Source of the DNA: Melioribacteraceae bacterium
GTDB lineage: Bacteria > Bacteroidota > Ignavibacteria > Ignavibacteriales > Melioribacteraceae
Assembly (NCBI GenBank): GCA_022181065.1
Contig: BQMY01000074.1
Span: forward strand, 124,001 to 188,000
Direction of reading: 5' to 3'
DNA: 64,000 nucleotides
Made by a program: the position numbers and the translations under genes. Numbering within the stretch: the stretch's first letter is position 1; each line of letters begins with the position of its first letter. This document shows, one piece after another, positions 34,740 to 43,247 of the stretch. Under the pieces are notes generated by a model that worked only from the letters and a program-made list of their open reading frames with translations, was not told the DNA's origin and made no database searches.

Positions 34740-36302
34740 TTATCTACTGCCAAGAATTTTATTTATATCCTCCGGTGTCATGTTCAGGGCATAATTAAGC
34801 TGCTTATCATATAACATTCCTATCATCATTGCTTCGTATTCACCCCAAACCTGCCTGGCAATCTCTGATTTAAGATGGTTTGCGAGCATAAGAGAATATT
34901 CCGGAGGTGAAATTAAATTATCCTTCTCTCTCCAGATATCAATAATTTTATAAAATACTTTCTCTTCAAGCTGGTAGTCAGTGTAATACGCTCTGAAGCT
35001 TTTAACGCTGCCTTTTAGGTCAGGAGATTGCTCGAAGAAGTAATTCAGGAAATTCACATCAAAAATTTTCAGCGAATCCTCATCTAAAGTTGTAAAAATA
35101 TCTTCACCATAATCCACAAATACATCAGGGAAAATGCCCCCTACTTTTTCAAGTTCGCCGGCGCCCCCACCATATATTCTTCTTCCCAAATTTGTACGGT
35201 AGGTCTTCCCATTCCTGAAGTTTGATGAGTCGACGCTATTCATCAAATCATAATATTCGTCCCTTGATATATTGTCGTATTCTTTTTGGATGATTCGTCC
35301 GGAGGGTGTTTGATATCGTCCCACCGTCATCACAAGCCCTGCACCTCCCCGCAGATCAAAAGGCACCTGGATTAGTCCTTTCCCAAAAGTATTCGTTCCA
35401 ACGAGAATGGCGCGATCATTATCCTGAAGTGCCCCTGACAACATTTCTGAAGCACTGGCAGAATTTCTGTCTATCAGAACAATTAACGGCAACTCGGTAA
35501 TCCGTTTAGTTTTACTTACACCCACCTGATCCAACTGTTTTTTTCTACCTTTGGAGATATAAACTGTATCATCTTCAGACAAAAATATTTCGGCGGTTTT
35601 AAAACATTGGTCCATCCCGCCACCCGGATTACCTCGAAGATCAATCACAATTTTTTTGGTAATATCCGGATTTATTCTGTCAATATAGTTTCTTACTTCA
35701 CCTGCAAGATTTGCGCCGAACTCATCAATCTTCATATAAAATGTTCCACGACTCAACATAACAGCCATTGAAATATTGCTTCTTTCGTATTCGTCTCTGG
35801 TAATTTTAATGGTTACTTCTTTACCGGCGCTTGGTCTGAATATTTTAAGTGTAGACGAAGTTCCCTCTTCACCTAAAAAGGCTAATTCCAATTCTGTTGT
35901 ACTGGTAGTATCGGAAATTGTGAGTGTATCGATCTGAAGAATAACATCACCGATTTTAAGTCCGGCTTTTTTTGCGGGAGTTCCATCTACAATTCCCTGA
36001 ATGTAAACTTTCCCCTGAAATCTCTGTACTTCAAGACCAAATCCTACTAACTCACCACTTTTCATACTTTTATATTTTCGGTATTGGCCTGGTGAAAGGA
36101 AAATACTATGCGGGTCGAGCGATTTTAATATCCCCTGAATTGCATGGTAAACTAACTCTTCGGATTTCTTTTCATCTACATAATTTTCAGTTACCTGATT
36201 AAGAACTTCTGTAAAAGTTCTTAATACCTCGTAGTTTTGTGCGCCGGTCATACCAGCAAAGAGAATGAATATTACTATAGTTTTGCGAAGTATTCGGGAC
36301 AT
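34740..36302 (-). CDS. S41 family C-terminal processing peptidase
   Basis: 520 aa from ATG 36302, two bases after the TPR gene stop; an in-frame TTG 12 bases earlier is unlikely. Signal peptide about 1-21. A PDZ domain (about 83-170: GFGLEVQRFQGKVYIQGIVDGTPAKKAGLKIGDVIL) is followed by the protease core: IDLRGNPGGGM, the serine block DRNSASASEMLSGALQD and the lysine in TFGKGLIQ, giving the Ser-Lys dyad of CtpA/Prc. A periplasmic protease acting in envelope protein turnover or maturation. The C-terminal 130 residues are helical. Confidence 0.92.
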   Translation of the reverse strand: MSRILRKTIVIFILFAGMTGAQNYEVLRTFTEVLNQVTENYVDEKKSEELVYHAIQGILKSLDPHSIFLSPGQYRKYKSMKSGELVGFGLEVQRFQGKVYIQGIVDGTPAKKAGLKIGDVILQIDTLTISDTTSTTELELAFLGEEGTSSTLKIFRPSAGKEVTIKITRDEYERSNISMAVMLSRGTFYMKIDEFGANLAGEVRNYIDRINPDITKKIVIDLRGNPGGGMDQCFKTAEIFLSEDDTVYISKGRKKQLDQVGVSKTKRITELPLIVLIDRNSASASEMLSGALQDNDRAILVGTNTFGKGLIQVPFDLRGGAGLVMTVGRYQTPSGRIIQKEYDNISRDEYYDLMNSVDSSNFRNGKTYRTNLGRRIYGGGAGELEKVGGIFPDVFVDYGEDIFTTLDEDSLKIFDVNFLNYFFEQSPDLKGSVKSFRAYYTDYQLEEKVFYKIIDIWREKDNLISPPEYSLMLANHLKSEIARQVWGEYEAMMIGMLYDKQLNYALNMTPEDINKILGSR

Positions 36303-36304
36303 AA

Positions 36305-37477
36305 TTAATTCCAATTTGACAATTTAAGTTTGACTTCAGCAATCATCTTTTCCTGAGAATTTGGTGCAAACTCGGTGAACATCTGATAATACTTTTTGGC
36401 ATTCTCTTTTTCACCAATTTTTTCATTAAGGAATGCCAGATTATAGAGTGCCTTAAAATTGTACTTATTCAGTTCTATTGTTTTTTCGTAGGCTTCAATT
36501 GCTTCAGCGTTTTTGCCAAACATCGCAAGGAATACCCCTTTATTATAGTAAAGCTGAGGATCATCGTTTTCAACAAAAATTGAAGCTTCAATTTCAGCAA
36601 GCGCGAGCTGATATTTTTTCTGCTGCTGATAAATATATGATAGCTGCGTGTGTGCCGGATAAAAGCCTAAATCTTCAACCAGACATGTTTTCATATCTGC
36701 TTCTGCGTCTTTAAGATTATTTCTCTTTATATTTATCGTGCCTCTGAGGAAATAGAGCTCGGCTACATCGTAATAAATTGTAACCAGATTTTCTTCATTA
36801 GTCTTGTGGGTCCAGCCAATCAATGTATCGAGATCAGCGATTGCGCCATCATATTGACCAATTTGCGCCCTGGCGAGTGATCTCCAGAAATATGCTCTTT
36901 CATACTCGGGAATTCGGGAAATTGAATAATCCAGCTCTTTGGCTGCCTCCTCATAATGCCCTACCATATAACTGCGGATACCATCCAGAAGTAATTTGTA
37001 GATTTCGTTCAGAATTTCAAATTCTGCGCTGTTTCTTGAATGGGTCTTTTTTTGTAAGAGGAGTGTTGCCATACTGAAATCGAAGAGGGGGTTTATTGTA
37101 AATGCTTTTGAATAATAGTTTTTTACATCTTCAATTTTTTCTTTATACTCCTCCTCAATTTCTTCCTCTTCATCATAACTTAGCACATACTGATGCCTGA
37201 AATTTTCATCTTTTACCAGCTCTGCACAATATTTACCAAAGTAAGGAAGCGCGAAATTGGGATCACGTTCGAGCGCGAGATCGAAATTTTTTATTGCCTC
37301 ATCAAAGTTTTTATCGGAGTAGTATTTGAGTCCCAGATTAAAATGTGGAACAGGATTATTAGGGTCTTCCTGTACTGCCTGGTTTAACTCTTCCAAACTC
37401 GCTGTAACCGTTAATGATGGTCCGCATGCCTGGAATAAACCTACTAATAATAATAGAATTAGAATTTTCTTAGCCAT
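36305..37477 (-). CDS. TPR-repeat lipoprotein
   Basis: 390 aa. Lipoprotein signal ending LFQAC (Cys18). About eight tetratricopeptide repeats, e.g. PHFNLGLKYYSDKNFDEAIKNFDLALERDP and PQLYYNKGVFLAMFGKNAEAIEAYEKTIELN. An unusual acidic stretch (YDEEEEIEEEYKEK) lies near residue 105 between repeats. Likely a scaffold on a membrane facing the periplasm; directly coupled to the S41 protease gene (two-base gap), so perhaps an adaptor for it, by analogy with NlpI-Prc (inference). Confidence 0.8.
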   Translation of the reverse strand: MAKKILILLLLVGLFQACGPSLTVTASLEELNQAVQEDPNNPVPHFNLGLKYYSDKNFDEAIKNFDLALERDPNFALPYFGKYCAELVKDENFRHQYVLSYDEEEEIEEEYKEKIEDVKNYYSKAFTINPLFDFSMATLLLQKKTHSRNSAEFEILNEIYKLLLDGIRSYMVGHYEEAAKELDYSISRIPEYERAYFWRSLARAQIGQYDGAIADLDTLIGWTHKTNEENLVTIYYDVAELYFLRGTINIKRNNLKDAEADMKTCLVEDLGFYPAHTQLSYIYQQQKKYQLALAEIEASIFVENDDPQLYYNKGVFLAMFGKNAEAIEAYEKTIELNKYNFKALYNLAFLNEKIGEKENAKKYYQMFTEFAPNSQEKMIAEVKLKLSNWN

Positions 37478-37610
37478 TAAGCCCTCGGATTTTAATTGAT
37501 TTATTGCCCACTTTAATATATCAATATCTTATTTATATATGCAACCGGATTTATAAAAGTAGAAAGATTTTTTTTGAACCAGTTGATGGTAATTGCACTT
37601 TGTATTAAGA

Positions 37611-37636
37611 ATCATGCCCGATTAAACGGGCATGAT
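37611..37636 (-). terminator. hairpin downstream of the VWA gene
   Basis: ATCATGCCCG/CGGGCATGAT, a perfect 10-bp stem with a 6-base loop, 50 bp after the VWA stop. Shares its ATGCCCG/CGGGCAT core with the hairpin upstream of the same gene. Confidence 0.6.
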
Positions 37637-37685
37637 ATTGTCTCCCCTGCCAAACAGATTATCCTGTTAACCACTAAATTTTCAT

Positions 37686-39539
37686 TTACATGTTTATTAG
37701 TGCACTATATTTTTTTACCAGACTAACAAATTCCTTTCTATAGCCGTATTGATCATCTCCCATACCCAATGCAGCAAGTTTGAGCACCGATTCGGTGGTT
37801 GCTTCCCCCTTGTATTCAGAGTTATTGAGAAGCATTCCAAATTCCGCGACAGCACACGCAAAACTGAAGTTATTCGTCAATCCCTTACCATAACTTCTTT
37901 CATATAACGAGGTGGAGTATTTTGTGCTCGTGTCACCATCGGGCTGCTTGTAACGAATGTTAACTTTCATAACCTCGTTTGGATTCAGAGCCGAGACTAC
38001 GGGTGTTTTGTTCTCAATCTTCCAGACGTTTTTTAGTTTTGATGTTCTGCGGGGTACAATTTCGTACAAAGCAGTAACAGTATGACCCGCACCGATTTCA
38101 CCCCCGTCTACGGCATCATCCGCAAAGTCTTCGGAGTTAAGGATTCGGTTTTCGTACCCGATGAGGCGGTATGAATCTACCAGTTCGGGGTTAAATTCCA
38201 CTTGAATTTTCACATCTTTGGCAATGGTGTAAAGTGTACTATTTATTTCATGAACAAATATCTTTTTGGCTTCCATAAGGTTATCGATATAGGCATGAAT
38301 TCCATTCCCCTTATTGGCGAGGTGCTGGAGTTTTTCATCTTTATAATTCCCCATCCCGAAACCAAGGACCGAGAGGAAAACTCCACTTTCACGTTCCTGC
38401 TCAATAATTTTTACAAGTTCATCGGTATTGGAAACACCAACATTAAAGTCTCCATCTGTTGCGAGAATTACACGGTTGTTACCATCAGGAATAAAATGTT
38501 CCCGCGCCAGACCGTAAGCCAGTTGAATACCAGCAGCCCCGGCAGTAGAACCTCCAGCACCAAGATTGTCGAGGGTCTGTAAAATTTGTTTCTTATTTTT
38601 GCCCGAAGTCGGTTGCAACGCGATCCCTGTTGAACCGGCGTAAGTAACAATGGCTACCTTATCGGTTTCCTTCATTTGTTCTACAAGGAGTTTGAACGCT
38701 TTTTTGAGCAGCGGTAGTTTATCCTCGGAGGACATCGAACCGGAAATATCTATCAGAAAGACAAGAAAGTTTGCTTTTTCAGATTCAACTTTGATATGTT
38801 CTCCCTGAATACCGATATGTACCAGTTTATTGTAATTACTCCAGGGACATTCACCATATTCGATATTTACGCTGAATGGTTTTTCATCATCCGGTTCTTT
38901 ATAATCGTAACTGAAATAATTGATCATTTCCTCAAGTCGTACAGAACCGGTAACAGGCACTCTATTGTGATTAATAAATCTGCGTACGTTGCTGTAAGTA
39001 GCCCCGTCAACATCTACTGCGAAAGCTGATAATGGATTGTGATAAACGTATGAAAAATTGTTCTCTTCAAGAATTTCATACTCTTCCCGATTTGGCACCG
39101 GCTCACTGATTTCTGCAATGCTGCCTTTTTTAAAAGGTTCATCGTTGATAACAACCACCGGACATGCCCAAACAACCTTATTTACTATTGGTTTGGGCGC
39201 TAGAACGCATATTTCGTTAAACGAATATGTTTCCGGGTAAAGCTTGAAGCTGATGATTGTAGTATCACCCGATATCACATTTACATTTGCCAGCCGTTCC
39301 TCTTTATAACCAATGTATCTTGCTCGCACAACATAAATCTTGGCTGGTAAATCATTGATGATAAAATAACCCTTTTCATCAGATGCTGCACCGAATTTGG
39401 TACCATTAACAACGATATTAGCACCCAACACAGGCTCTCCTGTTTCAGCGTCGGTAATAAAACCCTGAATAACACCGCTCTGCTGCGCAAATAAAATTGT
39501 GGTAAGGATAAAATAAAGAAGTATAGCAAGATTTTTCAT
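37686..39539 (-). CDS. VWA-domain protein with carboxypeptidase-regulatory domain (YfbK-like)
   Basis: 617 aa from ATG 39539, preceded by AAAGGGAGG. Signal peptide about 1-19. Residues 20-100 form a CarboxypepD_reg-like beta-sandwich (GVIQGFITDAETGEPVLGANIVVNGTKFGAASDEKGYF), common in Bacteroidetes surface proteins. Then comes the YfbK layout: an N-terminal von_Willebrand segment (NPLSAFAVDVDGATYSNVRRFI), the VWA domain with MIDAS IDISGSMSSEDKL, and a DUF3520-like C-terminal region (ALYEIVPR..VNIRYKQPDGD). No T9SS sorting domain. Probably in the periplasm or outer membrane; role unknown. Confidence 0.85.
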   Translation of the reverse strand: MKNLAILLYFILTTILFAQQSGVIQGFITDAETGEPVLGANIVVNGTKFGAASDEKGYFIINDLPAKIYVVRARYIGYKEERLANVNVISGDTTIISFKLYPETYSFNEICVLAPKPIVNKVVWACPVVVINDEPFKKGSIAEISEPVPNREEYEILEENNFSYVYHNPLSAFAVDVDGATYSNVRRFINHNRVPVTGSVRLEEMINYFSYDYKEPDDEKPFSVNIEYGECPWSNYNKLVHIGIQGEHIKVESEKANFLVFLIDISGSMSSEDKLPLLKKAFKLLVEQMKETDKVAIVTYAGSTGIALQPTSGKNKKQILQTLDNLGAGGSTAGAAGIQLAYGLAREHFIPDGNNRVILATDGDFNVGVSNTDELVKIIEQERESGVFLSVLGFGMGNYKDEKLQHLANKGNGIHAYIDNLMEAKKIFVHEINSTLYTIAKDVKIQVEFNPELVDSYRLIGYENRILNSEDFADDAVDGGEIGAGHTVTALYEIVPRRTSKLKNVWKIENKTPVVSALNPNEVMKVNIRYKQPDGDTSTKYSTSLYERSYGKGLTNNFSFACAVAEFGMLLNNSEYKGEATTESVLKLAALGMGDDQYGYRKEFVSLVKKYSALINM

Positions 39540-39552
39540 GTCGCCTCCCTTT

Positions 39553-39587
39553 ATGCCCGTTAAGAAAAGTGAATTGTTAACGGGCAT
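39553..39587 (-). terminator. hairpin between the beta-barrel and VWA genes
   Basis: ATGCCCGTTAA/TTAACGGGCAT, 11-bp stem with a 13-base loop, just upstream of the VWA ribosome site. Could end the upstream transcript or affect VWA translation. Confidence 0.5.
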
Positions 39588-39635
39588 TATAAAAACTAAG
39601 TGGGATTTAAGAAGTGCATCTTTTAATGCATAACC

Positions 39636-40307
39636 CTAAAAATAGAGGGAGAGACCAATTTTTGCACCGTTTGAGCTAAAAGCCCACTCACTGGATTTTG
39701 TATTCCAGCTATAGGTGTAGGATGTGCTTGGTTGATAATCCTGAGAAGTTGAATAGAAGTAAGAAGATGAATATTCTGCTAAAAAACTGATATTTTTCTT
39801 AACGAACCATTCAACACCGACTATGAATGAAACTCCGTATGAATTATTAATATCGGTACCTTCAAACTGCATTTCAGGTTGAGTTTCATTTAATTTAGTA
39901 AAGGTATTTTTCAATCTGACAAACGGTCCAACACCTACATAAAAACCAATATCATCGAAGCTTCTGAGCTTTTGCAAGTAGTAAATGGATAAATCGAGAT
40001 TACTAAAATTTCTTTCTTCATCAAGCTTTGAATAAAGTGTATCAGCCCTAATTGCATCCTGCTTCGTATCATCCCCAAAGAAATTTGTAGAGAGCGAAAA
40101 TCTTACTGAAGAAACATTGGATATCTGATATTTTGCAGATATTGTACTCCCCTCGAAAGTTCGCAAACTAAAGTTACTTCCCACTTGAAACATCAGCGCG
40201 AATTTTCCGGAAAGATCAACTTCCTCTTTCTTTTCTTCTGCTTCTTGCGCGAATATTGATGAATAAAACAATCCAACGAAAATAATTGCGGTAATTACCT
40301 TTTTCAT
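39636..40307 (-). CDS. outer-membrane beta-barrel protein
   Basis: 223 aa. Signal peptide about 1-20 (..SSIFAQ), a short acidic linker, then amphipathic strands with alternating aromatic residues (FALMFQVGSNFSLRTFEGSTISAKYQIS; FYVGVGPFVRLKNTF; ISFLAEYSSSYFYSTSQDY; AKIGLSLYF). This fits an OmpA/PorV-like eight-strand barrel of unknown role. GAGGGC precedes the ATG. Same strand as, and 78 bp after, the helical/barrel gene at 40386. Confidence 0.75.
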   Translation of the reverse strand: MKKVITAIIFVGLFYSSIFAQEAEEKKEEVDLSGKFALMFQVGSNFSLRTFEGSTISAKYQISNVSSVRFSLSTNFFGDDTKQDAIRADTLYSKLDEERNFSNLDLSIYYLQKLRSFDDIGFYVGVGPFVRLKNTFTKLNETQPEMQFEGTDINNSYGVSFIVGVEWFVKKNISFLAEYSSSYFYSTSQDYQPSTSYTYSWNTKSSEWAFSSNGAKIGLSLYF

Positions 40308-40385
40308 GATGCCCTCATATTTGTGTGTGTACTCCTTAGACCCTGAAATCCGGTCTTTTGTTTCAGAGAAAATATTACATACTGA

Positions 40386-41738
40386 TCAATACGGTAAGTT
40401 GTACCGTAATGAAATTGTACTGTGATAATAATTGACTTTCGCGCTGAGATTAAACTGCGGCATAAAAACAATCAGAAAGTTAACAGTGGGTGAAAACTTA
40501 AATTTTGAAAAACTGTAATCACCTGAGATATCTTGTTTAATATCATTTTTGTGTGATACATTATTTACAATTGTGTAGTACCACAACCTGCCATCAATTT
40601 CATAAGTATAATCATAATAAGCACCCAATACACCTGCCTCAATTATTACCAGTTCGCCCATAAAAATTAATGGGGTGTTAATTTCCAGATGGAAAATTGA
40701 GGTCCTGGGATTATTCAATTCAGAACCATCGAATAAATATACATCGTTCAGCTTATCTGTCCCCTCATTTCGGGCAAATGTGTAATTATCAAAATCGGAA
40801 TAGTGTTCTGATTTTATTACGTACCCTGCGCTTAAACTTATATCGAGATATGAGCCGATACCCTTTTTGAGTCGGAGCGGGATTTTTCCACCCAAAGTGA
40901 ATACTAACATTGCTTCAGGTTTTCCGTTGCCGGCTTTGAATTCGGGGGAATAACCGTCCAACTTAAAAGGAAATTCATCATTGGAAGAAACAAATCCGCT
41001 CACAAGACCAGCATCAAAATGGAAATTACTCTCGTAATCTTCCTGAATCGGTCGTGTGAAAAATTTGTTGAGCAATTCCAGAAGGTCTTTTTCTGTTTTG
41101 TAATTTTTGAAAAGATGATAATTGTCAATCAATTCATCCAATAAGTCAGGTCTGACTTTCAACCCGAGTGAATTTATCTGTTCCAATTCATCGAACAGGG
41201 TATTATACTTAGCGGCATAAAACTGATCAATTATTTCTTCAGGACTAACCCCTGCTTCCTGTTTTTTGGAATCAATGACTATAGCGGCATAGTTCTTTTC
41301 AAGTTTTTCTCGTTCATTTATATAACTTAAATTATCCGGTGAGCGATATTTATTGCGGAGTTTCTCGATGTGGTCAGTAATATCATCTTCATATTCGAGT
41401 GAAGTCAGGTATGGATGTTCCAGTAACCTGCCTAAAAATCTGTTTTTCTCCTGCAGATAATAGTTTTTTAGTGCCGTATATCCCGATTCCGGGAAACTCA
41501 CATCTTCGGAGTTATGCAACTCGGTGCTGTATCCGCCTTTTAGCTCCTCGATTTTATAGTAAATCAAACGGTAGGATAATTTTAAGTCCTTCTCTATCTG
41601 ATTTTCTACTTTTTCCATAAAATCAATACTGTAGAATATATCTCTCGGGAGTTGATCTTTGAATTGCGAAAGTTTTCCCTGACCGGAAAGATTGGAAAAC
41701 AAACATACCCCTAACAGTAGAATAAATATCTTTTTCAC
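40386..41738 (-). CDS. exported protein with helical N-terminal and barrel-like C-terminal parts
   Basis: 450 aa from GTG 41738, with GAGGG five bases upstream. Signal peptide about 1-19 (..NLSGQ). Residues 25-215 are mostly alpha-helical and charged (KVENQIEKDLKLSYRLIYYKIEEL; EKLEKNYAAIVIDSKKQE). Residues 220-450 are beta-rich with barrel-type strands (GSYLDISLSAGYVIKSEHYS; MPQFNLSAKVNYYHSTISLRYNLPY). No family recognised. Neighbouring barrel and porin genes suggest an outer-membrane protein with a periplasmic domain. Confidence 0.6.
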   Translation of the reverse strand: MKKIFILLLGVCLFSNLSGQGKLSQFKDQLPRDIFYSIDFMEKVENQIEKDLKLSYRLIYYKIEELKGGYSTELHNSEDVSFPESGYTALKNYYLQEKNRFLGRLLEHPYLTSLEYEDDITDHIEKLRNKYRSPDNLSYINEREKLEKNYAAIVIDSKKQEAGVSPEEIIDQFYAAKYNTLFDELEQINSLGLKVRPDLLDELIDNYHLFKNYKTEKDLLELLNKFFTRPIQEDYESNFHFDAGLVSGFVSSNDEFPFKLDGYSPEFKAGNGKPEAMLVFTLGGKIPLRLKKGIGSYLDISLSAGYVIKSEHYSDFDNYTFARNEGTDKLNDVYLFDGSELNNPRTSIFHLEINTPLIFMGELVIIEAGVLGAYYDYTYEIDGRLWYYTIVNNVSHKNDIKQDISGDYSFSKFKFSPTVNFLIVFMPQFNLSAKVNYYHSTISLRYNLPY

Positions 41739-41774
41739 TTATACCCTCTTTGTAAAATGTAAATAAATTCAGAC

Positions 41775-42884
41775 TTAGTATTTTAGCTCAACAGCTATCT
41801 CAAATATGTTCGAGTTTTCGATAGCAGAATCATTGTAGTCAAGCATATCATAGTCAATGATTATTTTACTACCTTTTATAAAATGATACGCGACACCAAC
41901 GATATATCTGTCAGATGACAAATTAGTGACCAGCTTTTCCTGCTCAATTCGGTCGTATCTTCCAATCAGACTTATATTTTTGTTAAATAATTTCAATTCT
42001 GTAAAGAATGAATACCCGTTCATTTCCGCCGCTCTGATGTTCGGATCAGCCACTACAGCCGAACCACCAAAATTGCCATTTCCGGCGAAATATTCAGATG
42101 TAAAGATAAAAGTTGATGATTCAAATGATAAAAATCCGGAATTGTAATTCCAATCAGGTGATATTTCTGTATTTCCCTTACCAAACGCATTGTGATAAGT
42201 TAGCTGAAATCCCGGAATCAATTCAGGAAGAGGACGTATAGTAACACGAGAGGCAAATGCCTTGTTCAGGTTTTTTTCCAATGCGTGATAACCACCACCG
42301 TTAAAGACACCTACGGAAATACTACCATATCTTCCGGCATAACTTTTATTAACATTCTTCTTGTAATTTTCGTCCATTTCTCCGCCAAAATTGGACATAA
42401 ATACAAGTCCGTAATCTGCCGAGCTAGCTATTTTATTTCTATCCATGAACATCGAGCCCTGCACACGGTAAAGGTTTATATGCTGCTCAAAATCAAGCCA
42501 GGGTGTATGGACTAATCCAAACTCAAAATAAGGTTTACAGAAAAAAGCAAAATCGGGGAGTTCTGTTTTGAGATAAAGATATTTTAATCTCATTTCAACA
42601 TCACCTTCGCCGTCACCCTCTTTATCGGTTGTAATATCTGTCGTAATTCGTCCGGAAAACGTTTTGTTAATTCTTTTTTTGATATTAACATAGCCCCGTT
42701 TCAGACCAAATTGATTAAACTCCTTACCTTTTTGCTTGCCATTCTGATATGACAAGAACCACTGCATATCAATGGAAAGCCCGGTAATTTGTTTTGCGAT
42801 TTCGGAAATAACATTATCCTGAGCATTGCTAACACTGAATGTACACAGCAATACAACCACTGTAAACAGAGCGAGTTTCCTCAT
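41775..42884 (-). CDS. outer-membrane porin
   Basis: 369 aa from ATG 42884, with GGAGAAAGG upstream. Signal peptide about 1-22 (..SVSNAQ). The body reads like a phosphate-selective porin O/P-type barrel: GLKRGYVNIKKRINKTFSGRITTDIT, CKPYFEFGLVHTPWLDFEQHINLYRVQGSMF, GLVFMSNFGGEM and a C-terminal strand ending IFEIAVELKY. The DKEGDGEGD stretch near 85-95 is acidic and could bind cation. Substrate unknown. First of three barrel-type genes in a row. Confidence 0.75.
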   Translation of the reverse strand: MRKLALFTVVVLLCTFSVSNAQDNVISEIAKQITGLSIDMQWFLSYQNGKQKGKEFNQFGLKRGYVNIKKRINKTFSGRITTDITTDKEGDGEGDVEMRLKYLYLKTELPDFAFFCKPYFEFGLVHTPWLDFEQHINLYRVQGSMFMDRNKIASSADYGLVFMSNFGGEMDENYKKNVNKSYAGRYGSISVGVFNGGGYHALEKNLNKAFASRVTIRPLPELIPGFQLTYHNAFGKGNTEISPDWNYNSGFLSFESSTFIFTSEYFAGNGNFGGSAVVADPNIRAAEMNGYSFFTELKLFNKNISLIGRYDRIEQEKLVTNLSSDRYIVGVAYHFIKGSKIIIDYDMLDYNDSAIENSNIFEIAVELKY

Positions 42885-42959
42885 CCTTTCTCCTTCCAAA
42901 AAGAAATAATGATTATAAACCCTAAATATCCGCATTTACTGTTAAAAAGTAAATAAAAT

Positions 42960-42979
42960 AAGCGCGGTTACCCGCACTT
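42960..42979 (-). repeat. locus hairpin, distal copy beside repeat E
   Basis: AAGCGCGG/CCCGC-type hairpin, diverged; it matches 43202-43222 across the element (AAGCGCGG..ACCCGC.CTT against AAGCGCGG..ACCGCGCCTT). Confidence 0.5.
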
Positions 42980-43201
42980 GAGTTTGTTGAAAAACCTGAT
43001 TGTTTATTTCCAAGTCCCCCTAACGCCTGAGGCGCCCAAATCCGAAGGGGGAAATCACTTCGCCATAGGTGAATTTTGGGATGGGGGATGACCAAAAGTC
43101 ATGAAAAAAATAAAAAATCATCCTCCGTTTTTCGACTATCGTCGAAATCCACCTCTTTCAAAAGGAGGACCTGCATATGTCTACATTTTGTCAACAGTCT
43201 G
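42980..43201 (+). repeat. dispersed composite repeat, copy E (full length)
   Basis: 222 bp. Left end GAGTTTGTTGAAAAACC; right end TTTGTCAACAGTCTG. Module 1 has the CGCCTGAGGCG hairpin in its loop as in copy B, then GGGGGATGA. Module 2 inverted has TCATCCTCC, TTTCGAC/GTCGAAA (a compensated change on both arms) and CCTCTTT/AAAGGAGGAC. Confidence 0.85.
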
Positions 43202-43222
43202 AAGCGCGGCGAACCGCGCCTT
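43202..43222 (-). terminator. hairpin after the DUF3857 gene, proximal copy
   Basis: GCGCGG/CCGCGC stem with a CGAA loop, 26 bp beyond the stop of the gene at 43248. Related hairpin at 42960-42979. Confidence 0.5.
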
Positions 43223-43247
43223 GTAAATCAAAACATATTATGAATTA

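Noticed and set aside
38202-38582. 126-codon plus-strand ORF inside the VWA gene
   Set aside because: Antisense shadow; the VWA gene has intact domains on the minus strand.
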